IMG/VR virus record: IMGVR_UViG_3300017605_000140 | Location: 1 to 64,000 of that record | Length of the DNA stretch: 64,000 bases | Origin: a virus | Direction: 5' to 3' (one strand) | In this document: piece after piece, positions 5,714 to 12,448 of the stretch | Position numbering within the stretch: position 1 is the first letter of the stretch | Layout: every line of letters begins with the position of its first letter | Notes under the pieces: generated by a model | Told to the model about the DNA's origin: nothing | The model's input: only the letters and a program-made list of their open reading frames with translations | The model's database searches: none | Program-made: the position numbers and the translations under genes

Positions 5714-6274
5714 CTAGCCGAAGTAGTATACCATTCCGTTAAACTCCACTACAGATGCCGAATACTCACGGGCAATATTCTGCAATGTTGCTTCCCAGTC
5801 TATTTCCATCCAACGGGGAAAAGGATCGGTTTCCTCATAAAACGTGTTGTACCTGTCAACCTGCTCCGAATAGACTTTGTGGAATGAAGCTACCCATTGA
5901 CAAACTACGTCTGCATAGGTCATACCAGAGAAGTTAACGGTATCCTGCCAATTATCCACATCAGCACAAGCCCTAACAGTGATAAAGGCGCAGATAGTAT
6001 CAGCCGCATAGACATCTTCGCACAAAGCATCAAACAATGCAATAACATCCGAATTCGCATTGTACGACCCGATATGCTTAACAAACATATCCTCTTGGAA
6101 GTCATAGCCGTCGATCATTACAGAAACAATTTCATACCCGGCATCACTAAAGGCGAATACTACGTCATTTAGCCTGTATGCGTGAATATCATCCACGGTA
6201 ATTTCGTGGAAATCCCCGCCGTTCTCTGTAACATTCCTAGCGAATGTAATTGTCATTCCGCGAAACTCTGACAT
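5714..6274 (-). CDS. Hypothetical protein
   Basis: A 186-residue acidic protein with AAGGGG upstream of the ATG. There is an alternating strand and helix pattern in the first 70 residues, then a helical region with many aromatic residues and a final strand ending M-V-Y-Y-F-G. Two Cys in the centre are not arranged as a zinc site. It has a promoter directly upstream overlapping hairpin copy 6. Not recognised. Confidence 0.7.
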   Translation of the reverse strand: MSEFRGMTITFARNVTENGGDFHEITVDDIHAYRLNDVVFAFSDAGYEIVSVMIDGYDFQEDMFVKHIGSYNANSDVIALFDALCEDVYAADTICAFITVRACADVDNWQDTVNFSGMTYADVVCQWVASFHKVYSEQVDRYNTFYEETDPFPRWMEIDWEATLQNIAREYSASVVEFNGMVYYFG

Positions 6275-6300
6275 AACGAAACCCCTTATCCGGCTTCCAA

Positions 6301-6347
6301 GTCTAGGAAGCTCACACCACCTAGAGTACAGTGACTCCAGATGATGT
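6301..6347 (-). promoter_or_regulatory. Repeated hairpin element, copy 6
   Basis: A 34-nt hairpin on the minus strand (6347-6314), 7 nt after a stop codon. ACATCA and TGGTGT pair (6 bp), a T-G pair follows, and CTGGAGT pairs with ACTCTAG (7 bp) around CACTGT. The box is GAGCTTCCTAGAC, weaker than the others. A second small hairpin GCTTCC/GGAAGC overlaps the box. The left arm overlaps the -35 of a promoter. Confidence 0.6.
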
Positions 6348-6350
6348 CAA
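6323..6350 (-). promoter_or_regulatory. Candidate promoter overlapping hairpin copy 6
   Basis: TTGACA at 6350-6345 and TACTCT at 6328-6323 on the minus strand, with a 16-base spacer that forms the hairpin stem. It would drive the gene at 5714-6274. The spacer is short and the overlap with the repeat makes this tentative. Confidence 0.4.
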
Positions 6351-6354
6351 CTCA

Positions 6355-6579
6355 CTAGGACCGGTGCGTCTTCACTGTCAGACTGGGATCAAGACTGTCC
6401 AAATAATCTTGAATTGCCCGGACAACGGCAAGGTTGATGCCGTATGCCTCGTCATTCTCATCAGAGGGATGGCGCTTAGCGGTACCAATACCCACAATGT
6501 CACCGCTACTCGTGAGTGTAGCGATAGTGGCATCAGGTGACGAGACAACCTCAACGTCAATAGAGAAGAAATTATACAT
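6355..6579 (-). CDS. DUF1876-like (dsRBD-like) protein
   Basis: A 74-residue protein with GAAAGG upstream of the ATG. The pattern G-x-G-x-A-x-R-x-P-x-D-x-N followed by a helix containing L-A-V-V-R-A and L-D-S-L resembles the small DUF1876 proteins of actinobacteria, which have a double-stranded-RNA-binding-like fold. The resemblance is by eye. Function is unknown; it lies between the TerD gene and an unknown gene. Confidence 0.55.
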   Translation of the reverse strand: MYNFFSIDVEVVSSPDATIATLTSSGDIVGIGTAKRHPSDENDEAYGINLAVVRAIQDYLDSLDPSLTVKTHRS

Positions 6580-6592
6580 TAAGCAGCCTTTC

Positions 6593-7183
6593 TCAGAAAC
6601 CCATTGCGAAGTTCAGGAGAGAGTTACGGTCCCCCTGTGTGATATTACCCGGCTTGTTGACTACCTCGATAGTCCAGTGCCCCGCAGAACGAGCAGCCTT
6701 AGCCACACCCACAGCATTGAAATTGCCACGGAGGGAGGGCCAGATATCTGCAACAGGCTCAAGGGACTTCTCATCCATTCCCTGAGTATAGACCTTGAAA
6801 GAGATATTAGCAGCGGCCCCAAAAGAAGTATGCTTCTTAAATGCTGCCGCCACAAACAGAATGCCATCCACATTACCCGGAACATCAGCGAAGTTCACCG
6901 AGATAGTCTCGTCATCACCCGCCCCCTTGCCAGTCTGGTTGTCACCAGAATGCGTGACAGAGCCATTCTTGCAGGGGTCCAGAACATCAAGACCCGCGAA
7001 CCTTACAGGCTCCCCATCTGACATCAGGATGGCGATGGCGTCAAGGTCAGTGCCTACAAACTTACGGACAGCGCCGACCAGTCCGCGTGACATACCAGCC
7101 GTGGTATCCCAAGAGGCACCTACAGCCATAGTCTTGACGCCTTGAAGAGGCACAATTCCGTCATTCTTGGTAAGAGTAATCAT
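6593..7183 (-). CDS. TerD-family stress/tellurium-resistance-like protein
   Basis: A 196-residue protein, about the usual length for TerD. The signature is clear: G-S-V-T-H-S-G-D-N-x-T-G near residue 75, G-D-D-E shortly after, then I-S-V-N-F-A-D-V-P and V-D-G-I-L-F-V-A-A-A-F. In the family the acidic residues of G-D-D-E bind calcium. TerD proteins occur in bacterial stress operons and in some phages and have been linked to phage inhibition and chemical stress; the molecular role is unsettled. No other ter gene is in the window. A hairpin element precedes it. Confidence 0.88.
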   Translation of the reverse strand: MITLTKNDGIVPLQGVKTMAVGASWDTTAGMSRGLVGAVRKFVGTDLDAIAILMSDGEPVRFAGLDVLDPCKNGSVTHSGDNQTGKGAGDDETISVNFADVPGNVDGILFVAAAFKKHTSFGAAANISFKVYTQGMDEKSLEPVADIWPSLRGNFNAVGVAKAARSAGHWTIEVVNKPGNITQGDRNSLLNFAMGF

Positions 7184-7213
7184 GAAGGTTCCTTATCGTG
7201 TACGGATAGTAGG

Positions 7214-7260
7214 CTCTAGTGAACCACACCAACTAAGGACAATCAAGCCCTTAGATGATG
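7214..7260 (-). promoter_or_regulatory. Repeated hairpin element, copy 7
   Basis: A 34-nt hairpin on the minus strand (7260-7227) 7 nt after a stop codon. CATCA pairs with TGGTG, then a T-T mismatch, then CTAAGG with CCTTAG; the loop GCTTGATTGT can pair two further bases and contains TTGATT. The box TGGTTCACTAGAG (7226-7214) follows. The outer arms match copy 6. Confidence 0.65.
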
Positions 7261-7267
7261 CTAAACA

Positions 7268-7534
7268 CTAGACGCGAAAGAGAAAGTCAACCCATTCGCC
7301 CGGGGTACCATCATACTGGCGGATATTGAAAGACTTCTCACTTCCTGGGGAAGAATCTCCGAAATACCTGCCACCGAACCATTTGGTAAGAACATCGGTC
7401 ATGTATTCTGTCGCTGAGAGAGCCCTGAGGTCAAATACCAGATCATGGGTGACCTCTTGAAATGTCTCTCGTTCGGGAAACTCAGTAGTGGAATGCGCTT
7501 CCCGATTCATGTATTCCGTAATAATCAGCCGCAT
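7268..7534 (-). CDS. Hypothetical protein
   Basis: An 88-residue protein with GAAAGGTAAA before the ATG, starting directly at the end of the upstream gene. It is rich in Thr, Glu, Phe and Arg with no Cys and ends in an aromatic strand. No known domain. Function unknown. Confidence 0.65.
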   Translation of the reverse strand: MRLIITEYMNREAHSTTEFPERETFQEVTHDLVFDLRALSATEYMTDVLTKWFGGRYFGDSSPGSEKSFNIRQYDGTPGEWVDFLFRV

Positions 7535-7954
7535 TTATTTACCTTTCTGGTGAGCAAGAACGCTCTTGCGTAGCCATATGGATATCAGACCAACGTTTTC
7601 CTTGTCAATGGTCCACGCGTCCACTCCCCCAGCAAGATCCAAACCATAGGGGCCATGCGCGAGGAAGTCATTGAGCAGGTAGTCTGTTACGAACTGTCCA
7701 TGCGGGGAGCCGCCGTACAAATGGTCATACTCATACCTGCGGTCATAGAGCGCCACTACCGGAGTAATGGAAACATCACCGCTTCGGTACTTCCTGTGAC
7801 CATACACTACACGGAAGGGAATTCCCCTGTCCGTTACGATGTCAATGATCTGCTCATCCACTGACACAGCCGTACGGTATTTGTTGGTGACATGCTCACA
7901 AGTCTTGTTTCTGCAAGCGTCTTCGTAGATGCTGCAATCATTCCAACCAGGCAT
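7535..7954 (-). CDS. Hypothetical protein with N-terminal Cys residues
   Basis: A 139-residue protein. The start at 7954 has AGAGGAAAG seven bases upstream and overlaps the preceding gene by 17 bases. Three Cys lie in the first 20 residues (C-S-I-Y-E-D-A-C-R-N-K-T-C), perhaps a metal site. The centre is rich in Tyr and Gly (Y-D-H-L-Y-G-G-S-P-H-G). Not recognised. Confidence 0.65.
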   Translation of the reverse strand: MPGWNDCSIYEDACRNKTCEHVTNKYRTAVSVDEQIIDIVTDRGIPFRVVYGHRKYRSGDVSITPVVALYDRRYEYDHLYGGSPHGQFVTDYLLNDFLAHGPYGLDLAGGVDAWTIDKENVGLISIWLRKSVLAHQKGK

Positions 7955-8216
7955 TTGCTTTCCTCTTTCTCCAGCCCCGTTGTTCGTAACGTCGTCGTGA
8001 ATCTTCTTGGGAAGGTACACACGGGGTATACCTATCCTGTTTGTGCGCTACGACATTACCTTTAGGTGACGTAGCTACGAACTTTCCGCAGTAAGGACAC
8101 GCTACTTGCCCTTCCTTGGGTAGCTTCGGTTCCCTTACCCTACCAGATCTTACAGGTACTCGGGTACCCCCTGAACGGGCCATTTCCGGGTAGGTATCTC
8201 GTCTCGTCCGTTCCAT
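7938..8216 (-). CDS. Small zinc-finger protein, possibly leaderless
   Basis: A 92-residue basic protein with one zinc-finger-like group, C-P-Y-C-G-K then H near residue 58 and C near residue 66. I choose the ATG at 8216 because a TTGACA promoter ends six bases before it, so transcription would begin at the start codon itself; leaderless mRNAs are common in actinobacteria. A longer reading up to 8276 exists but would begin upstream of the promoter. Likely DNA or RNA binding. Confidence 0.6.
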   Translation of the reverse strand: MERTRRDTYPEMARSGGTRVPVRSGRVREPKLPKEGQVACPYCGKFVATSPKGNVVAHKQDRYTPCVPSQEDSRRRYEQRGWRKRKANAWLE

Positions 8217-8222
8217 GGCTGT

Positions 8223-8251
8223 ACTTAACCATCCACTAGCCAGTCTGTCAA
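8223..8251 (-). promoter_or_regulatory. Leftward promoter for small-gene block
   Basis: TTGACA at 8251-8246 and TTAAGT at 8228-8223 on the minus strand, spacer 17. The predicted start point falls on the ATG at 8216. It is the first promoter of the leftward block running to 5.1 kb. Confidence 0.5.
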
Positions 8252-8356
8252 CCGTGCTGGTCAGAAGCCCTTCCATGGCCCCTTAGAGCGCTTGCCAGCA
8301 GTAGCCTGTACCATGAGGCTACGTGCCGCTGAGAGGCTGGGAGACAAGCTCTCAGA

Positions 8357-8401
8357 GACTCTACAGCATGGTTGACGGCACGTGGGTGTGCCTGTAGAGT
8401 C
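8357..8401 (+). promoter_or_regulatory. Promoter inside an inverted repeat
   Basis: TTGACG (8372-8377) and TAGAGT (8395-8400) are 17 bases apart. GACTCTAC (8357-8364) and GTAGAGTC (8394-8401) are perfect 8-bp inverted repeats, the right one covering the -10. This is an operator-like layout. Confidence 0.5.
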
Positions 8402-8499
8402 GTCTTAGGAAGGGCGGACCGGCCCCAGTACAACGGAAGCCACTCAGGATTCGTACCAGGGGACCCATAGAACTATTTCGTTAGGCGAACGAAAAGGAG

Positions 8500-8528
8500 T
8501 TGACAGGGCTTACACGAGGGTGTAGGGT
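8500..8528 (+). promoter_or_regulatory. Rightward promoter for 8677 gene
   Basis: TTGACA (8500-8505) and TAGGGT (8523-8528), spacer 17. It shares the TTGACAGGG start with the promoters at 2630 and 3204. The leader to the ATG at 8677 would be about 140 nt long. Confidence 0.6.
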
Positions 8529-8601
8529 TATTAGTAACAAGGCGCCCCGGCCTAATCACTCGGAGGCAAGACGGATTCAAACCAGCCCTGCAATTTTACC
8601 C

Positions 8602-8676
8602 AAATCGGACATATCTCTAATATCCGATTTATACTTTATATTAGTACACATGACTTTATAGGAGATATAAAGTACT
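8602..8676 (+). promoter_or_regulatory. Leader with alternative hairpins covering the ribosome site
   Basis: A hairpin AAATCGGA/TCCGATTT spans 8602-8630. TACTTTATAT (8632-8641) pairs perfectly with ATATAAAGTA (8665-8674), enclosing the ribosome site. Alternatively ACTTTAT (8653-8659) pairs with ATAAAGT (8667-8673) and leaves AGGAGAT exposed in the loop. The two forms exclude each other, as expected of a translational switch. Confidence 0.5.
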
Positions 8677-8913
8677 ATGAGAGATATCATGCGAGATGCT
8701 GCAATTATCACAGTTGCGAATCAGGCAATGACTGATGGCGGATGGTTGTCGGTGAGGACGTTTATAGAAACGTACAGTAAAGAAGGAAAAGATAGGGAAG
8801 GGTTGCAACAAACACTACTTCTTTTCGGGCTGGTCTGGGAACAATACAAAGCCCCAAGTACCTGGAATGAAGAAGGAAAATATATACAGCGCTGGAAGAA
8901 TGAAACAGAATAA
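8677..8913 (+). CDS. Hypothetical protein, lone rightward gene
   Basis: A 78-residue protein with AGGAGA 11 bases before the ATG. It looks like a small helical domain (helix, then W-L-S-V-R-T-F-I-E-T-Y, then L-Q-Q-T-L-L-L-F-G-L-V-W) that could be a winged helix or helix-turn-helix regulator, but I cannot prove it. It is the only rightward gene right of 4.5 kb, with its own promoters, structured leader and terminator, which suits a regulatory product. Confidence 0.65.
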   Translation: MRDIMRDAAIITVANQAMTDGGWLSVRTFIETYSKEGKDREGLQQTLLLFGLVWEQYKAPSTWNEEGKYIQRWKNETE

Positions 8914-8960
8914 AGAAATACCCCGATTTCCACTTAAGGATTTCGGGGTATTTCTATTTT
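8914..8960. terminator. Bidirectional terminator
   Basis: A perfect 13-bp stem, AGAAATACCCCGA (8914-8926) with TCGGGGTATTTCT (8943-8955), followed by ATTTT on the plus strand. It lies at the meeting point of the 8677 gene and the long leftward block, and can serve both. Confidence 0.8.
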
Positions 8961-8990
8961 AAAAAGCGATTCAGTTATTAGAGGTATTAT

Positions 8991-9248
8991 TTAAGAATTT
9001 CCACCAAGCAAACTGTCCCAATTAATACCTTCAATCTGTTTACGCGCTACAAATATTGCTTCCATAAACAGGTGCAGATAATCCAGTTCTTCTCCTTGGA
9101 CAATTATATCTATCATAGCGTCATCATCTTCTATAGTTATACCAACATACTCAGCATTAGCCGAAATGGTTAAACCTGAATCAAATTCTGCTAAAAGAAT
9201 TTCCCCTGATAGTAAATCATCCACCATATTGTCAAATACTTCCATCAT
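8991..9248 (-). CDS. Acidic hypothetical protein
   Basis: An 85-residue protein whose ATG overlaps the upstream stop (ATGA). It is acidic, with predicted strands E-Y-V-G-I-T-I and M-I-D-I-I-V followed by a helix L-H-L-F-M-E-A-I-F-V-A. Last gene of the leftward block. Not recognised. Confidence 0.65.
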   Translation of the reverse strand: MMEVFDNMVDDLLSGEILLAEFDSGLTISANAEYVGITIEDDDAMIDIIVQGEELDYLHLFMEAIFVARKQIEGINWDSLLGGNS

Positions 9249-9454
9249 ACGACTCCATCACCATAGCAGACTAAGCAGTCTGCATCCTCGTATTTATCCA
9301 TACCTGTACCAAAACATGAATGGCATGCTTTAGTTTCCTCTGGTTCTTCCCACCACTCTGCTACCCAATTAGTGTAGTCAGCATGATCGTAGTTAAAAAC
9401 CTTTTCCTCTTCGAAAACTCTTGTGAGTTCTTCCTTGTACTTTTCCGGCATCAT
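9245..9454 (-). CDS. Small protein with DnaJ-type cysteine repeats
   Basis: A 69-residue protein with a helical acidic N-terminus and two C-terminal groups, C-H-S-C-F-G-T-G and C-L-V-C-Y-G-D-G. These are the C-x-x-C-x-G-x-G repeats of the DnaJ zinc domain, here a single pair instead of four. It probably binds one zinc; partner unknown. It overlaps the next gene by four bases. Confidence 0.7.
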   Translation of the reverse strand: MMPEKYKEELTRVFEEEKVFNYDHADYTNWVAEWWEEPEETKACHSCFGTGMDKYEDADCLVCYGDGVV

Positions 9455-9457
9455 GAG

Positions 9458-10966
9458 TTAGTACTCACCAATAATTTCAGCATCTTGAATACCTAGTTGT
9501 TCTATAGCGTTTTCTACTCTGACCGGTGCTGGAAGAGCTGCGAATGAATGATCTGTCATATCTCCGAATAGCCTGTCAATACGGGAAACCTGTCCTTGCT
9601 GCTTAGCGGTAACAGTAAGAGAAAAACCTTCTTGTTCCATGTCATGCTTAGTTTTTGCCATCTTCACCAAACGATCCATTTCACTGGACAGAATAGGATC
9701 AAGTTGTCCACCCTCTAAGTCCTCAGCCATTTTTCCAAGGACAACACGCTGTGTCTGCATGGAAACCAAGGCATTCATAAGGGATCTTACTTGTTCTGTA
9801 GTTTCTACTTGGACAGGAATATCGTAAGCGCAAGTACTTCCTTCCTCAAACATAGGACATTTGTCAGCTAGAAAACAACTATCGCATATCCGCATGGATT
9901 CACTGCGGATCTTTATCTTATGGACATCTCTGTCCTCATATTCCCCAGTTTCCTTATTCTTTACTTTTTCCTTGTCTGTATCAAAATCTATAAGAGGAAT
10001 AGTGAGTCTTTTTGAAGGATCTCTAGGTGTTGCAGTTGGTACTCTGTTCAGCGTTTTTCCAGTAACATCATCAACTTCATCATAGCCATTATCCGTAAAC
10101 CCATCATCGTAGGTTTCCACTGATCTAGTTACTCCTGTTGGTAAGTTTCCATGTTTTTTATTTATACTGCTGACTAATTGTTCCCAAGACCACAAGGATA
10201 GACGCAGTAATTCTTTAGGATCGTCTTGTTTTATTTTTTCCAGGTCAAACCCGGCTGATTGAATGGTATAGCGTTCTTTCCTTCTGGCTTGTTCTTTCAT
10301 ATCATGAGAGTATCTCTTCAGTTTCCCATGAGACCATACTATAGTATCTCCATATTTCTGCGGGGATACCCAAGAAGTAGAAGAAACTGAAGTCCACTGA
10401 ATAGCTTGCATTATATCCGGCTTAGTCATGGATAACCCATGCAGTTCTATACCCGCATTTACTAGTTTATTAAGTGCTGGAATTATATCTCTACCATTAA
10501 TAGTTGTTTGAGGAATCCCAACTTTACCGAATCTTTCTCCTAAGATATAAAGATCTCCAAGAGAATCGACAGTGCCATGCCACACTGGTATAGCTTTATT
10601 ACAGAATTTTTCTATAAACTTGTCACGCATTTCTTCAGTGTATGAAAAACCTAATTGTGCAGCGTCAAATTCGGAAAATACTTCAATAGAGTTAATATTC
10701 TCGCTAACCCACTGATAGTAGTGGTTGGCAATTTCTTTAAGTTCTTCCGTTGTATATTTCTGTTCTTTTGAACTATTCAGTACATTAGCACCAGAATCCA
10801 CAAATAGCTTGTGACCTTCTGGAAAATAATTCTTTACTAACCACGGAGTCTTAAACTTAGTACGTTTACGTAACCCCATATAGTTAAGAGAACTTCCAGG
10901 AACCCCGCACTCCTTAATGAGATTCCTGTAAGTAGGTAGTTCTGCCCCTTTATAATAAATGATCAC
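9458..10966 (-). CDS. Queuine tRNA-ribosyltransferase-like (TGT/DpdA-type) protein
   Basis: A 502-residue protein. Residues about 50-220 read as the TIM barrel of the tRNA-guanine transglycosylase superfamily: F-V-D-S-G-A matches the D-S-G-G/A motif near residue 57, F-D-A-A-Q follows near 101, then H-G-L-S-M-T-K-P-D and S-T-S-W. In phages such proteins (DpdA) put 7-deazaguanines into DNA. The position I expect to hold the nucleophilic Asp (D-S-T-S-W in relatives) reads S-S-T-S-W, so activity is doubtful. The second half is extra, with a Cys cluster C-D-S-C-x6-C near residue 367. No preQ0 synthesis genes are in the window. Family assignment is from memory. Confidence 0.55.
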   Translation of the reverse strand: MIIYYKGAELPTYRNLIKECGVPGSSLNYMGLRKRTKFKTPWLVKNYFPEGHKLFVDSGANVLNSSKEQKYTTEELKEIANHYYQWVSENINSIEVFSEFDAAQLGFSYTEEMRDKFIEKFCNKAIPVWHGTVDSLGDLYILGERFGKVGIPQTTINGRDIIPALNKLVNAGIELHGLSMTKPDIMQAIQWTSVSSTSWVSPQKYGDTIVWSHGKLKRYSHDMKEQARRKERYTIQSAGFDLEKIKQDDPKELLRLSLWSWEQLVSSINKKHGNLPTGVTRSVETYDDGFTDNGYDEVDDVTGKTLNRVPTATPRDPSKRLTIPLIDFDTDKEKVKNKETGEYEDRDVHKIKIRSESMRICDSCFLADKCPMFEEGSTCAYDIPVQVETTEQVRSLMNALVSMQTQRVVLGKMAEDLEGGQLDPILSSEMDRLVKMAKTKHDMEQEGFSLTVTAKQQGQVSRIDRLFGDMTDHSFAALPAPVRVENAIEQLGIQDAEIIGEY

Positions 10967-11169
10967 TTCTTACGCTTTCTAGGTTTCATACTCATGGCAC
11001 TGGCTTCCAATTGAGAACCTTTAGCAGCAATTCCTCCAGATACGGCATTTCGGGAACCCACAGTAAATTCCTGCGTTCTACCCGAAACAGTGTGCTTTTC
11101 AGATAGTTCTGTGAGAACTTTTCTAGAAGATCCCTTAGGTGGAACATGCTCCGGGTAATTAGCTTCCAT
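10963..11169 (-). CDS. Small basic protein
   Basis: A 68-residue protein, overlapping the next gene by four bases (ATGA) and the upstream gene by 11. Disordered, rich in Ser, Lys and Gly, ending M-K-P-R-K-R-K-K. It may bind DNA or a virion protein. Function unknown. Confidence 0.6.
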   Translation of the reverse strand: MEANYPEHVPPKGSSRKVLTELSEKHTVSGRTQEFTVGSRNAVSGGIAAKGSQLEASAMSMKPRKRKK

Positions 11170-11941
11170 GACTGAATTGGGCTCCTAGATTACCTGTGAA
11201 CGGTGGGATAGGTGGCGGAGTGGAACGCTGTTCCTCATGGCTAAAGGTAGCCTGTGCAGTACCTGTACGTCCAGGAGAAGCAGACTGAGGGGCAAGCTGA
11301 CTGGAGAAGGTAGACTGTGCTATACCTCTTGCCGGAATGGGCGTGTGTACTTCGGGCGTATGAGAAAAGGAAGCTGCTGTTTCATTAGGAGTTGCTGGCG
11401 ATTCTGGTGCAGTATTACCGGCTTCTTTAGCTCTTCTCTTTTCTTCTTGTATTGCTTGTCCATGAGCATAGTTTCTGCCTTGTTGTTGTGTTTTAAACTG
11501 TGCCTGTTGAAATTTAAGAGCTTCCCCATGCGCGAAATTACGCTGTGATTGCATAGTTCTTTGATTAGCCGCAGCAGCGGAAGCCGCTTGTCTTTGTGCT
11601 GGAGTAGTTCCCATAGCAAAAGTTCTTGGTGCTGATCCTGGAGCTGGGGCGGCTCTTCCTGAACGTACATTAGCAGCCTGTGTTCTCTGTGCTTGCTGAG
11701 CCTGTCTTTGTTGTGTTTGCATATTTCTGGCAAAAGCATTTCTACCAGCACTAACAGTCTGTGCCGCACCCCTGGCTACTTGTTCTCTAGCCTGTGTACG
11801 TGCCTGTGCAGCTCTGGCAGCGTGTACTTGTATATGTCTGCTTCTTCCCAATAAATCCTTTTGAGCGGAAGCAAACACATTATGAGTGAACTGTCCTCCT
11901 AGATGATGGACAGCCCCTAAGTCTGGAATATTTGCAGGCAT
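11159..11941 (-). CDS. Ala/Gln-rich low-complexity protein with recurring F-S-H motifs
   Basis: A 260-residue protein with AAGGAGATC before the ATG. Residues about 40-180 are an Ala, Gln and Arg-rich region expected to be helical or coiled, including two related stretches (N-F-A-H-G-E-A and N-Y-A-H-G-Q-A). From residue 1 to the end, short motifs Q-F-T-H, S-F-S-H, T-F-S-H and Q-F-S-H-G recur. It looks like a scaffold or a protein carrying repeated docking peptides. Not recognised. Confidence 0.65.
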   Translation of the reverse strand: MPANIPDLGAVHHLGGQFTHNVFASAQKDLLGRSRHIQVHAARAAQARTQAREQVARGAAQTVSAGRNAFARNMQTQQRQAQQAQRTQAANVRSGRAAPAPGSAPRTFAMGTTPAQRQAASAAAANQRTMQSQRNFAHGEALKFQQAQFKTQQQGRNYAHGQAIQEEKRRAKEAGNTAPESPATPNETAASFSHTPEVHTPIPARGIAQSTFSSQLAPQSASPGRTGTAQATFSHEEQRSTPPPIPPFTGNLGAQFSHGS

Positions 11942-11950
11942 ATGATCTCC

Positions 11951-12448
11951 TTAGAAATCCTTTAGTCGAGTATCAGTCATTCTGGCTTCTTGTTGTCTTA
12001 TTTTTTCTGCGAGCAATTCATTCCATGGAGTAGCTTCTGATGTATGGCCAGGGCGAAATTCCGGGTGAGTATACTGTGGATGAAGAAATAACATGGTAGG
12101 AATACCAGCATTAAGTAATTTAGTGGCAGCAGAAGTATCTGATTCATATACTAAAGACAGAGGTCCATTAGCCTTTAGTCTTCCAACCTGAGCCAGTCTT
12201 CTTTCTGCCGTATCCTCTGAATCTATATCATCCCAGTATATTTCACCTATATGATCCACCAGTGAGTTGGACAGTAACCAGTACTGTACCTTACTTTTGG
12301 CAGCACTGTCAATAATGAGGGACACCCTATGATCTTTTACCAAAGATTTATATATTAATAGCCCGGGAATAATTACAGAATTATCATTAGGCTGTCTTAG
12401 TATTCCCTCTACTACTATAGCAATATGATTACCCCACTGATCTGACAT
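11951..12448 (-). CDS. Rossmann/HAD-like protein lacking obvious catalytic residues
   Basis: A 165-residue protein ending right where the upstream gene ends. Alternating strands and helices: I-A-I-V-V-E near residue 9, V-S-L-I-I-D near 38, P-L-S-L-V-Y near 96 and P-T-M-L-F-L near 116. The order resembles a HAD-type fold, but the usual D-x-D is missing. The product of 39753-40205 has a similar strand order. It is adjacent to a nucleotidyltransferase-like gene and probably works with it. Confidence 0.55.
   Translation of the reverse strand: MSDQWGNHIAIVVEGILRQPNDNSVIIPGLLIYKSLVKDHRVSLIIDSAAKSKVQYWLLSNSLVDHIGEIYWDDIDSEDTAERRLAQVGRLKANGPLSLVYESDTSAATKLLNAGIPTMLFLHPQYTHPEFRPGHTSEATPWNELLAEKIRQQEARMTDTRLKDF

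Larger units (their letters stand above)
8277..8676. other. 400-bp control region without a convincing gene
   Basis: GC-rich in its left half (8277-8500) and AT-rich before 8677. It holds inverted repeats CTGAGAG/CTCTCAG (about 8329-8355), a rightward promoter inside a dyad (8357-8401), TTTCGTT/AACGAAA (about 8477-8496), a second rightward promoter (8500-8528) and hairpins over the ribosome site of the next gene. CAGGGCT (8504) and AGCCCTG (8584) can also pair. A small untranslated RNA could start near 8406 or 8535. Confidence 0.55.

Noticed and set aside
8248-8433. A 61-codon minus-strand frame from TTG in the GC-rich control region.
   Set aside because: There is no ATG, the ribosome site is weak, the region carries promoters and dyads, and the frame ends inside the leftward promoter.
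8504-8590. CAGGGCT and AGCCCTG enclosing GGATTCAAACC looked like a second tRNA.
   Set aside because: No 5-bp T-stem can form around the TTCAAA loop, and no D-arm or anticodon arm fits. The left arm also overlaps the promoter -35.
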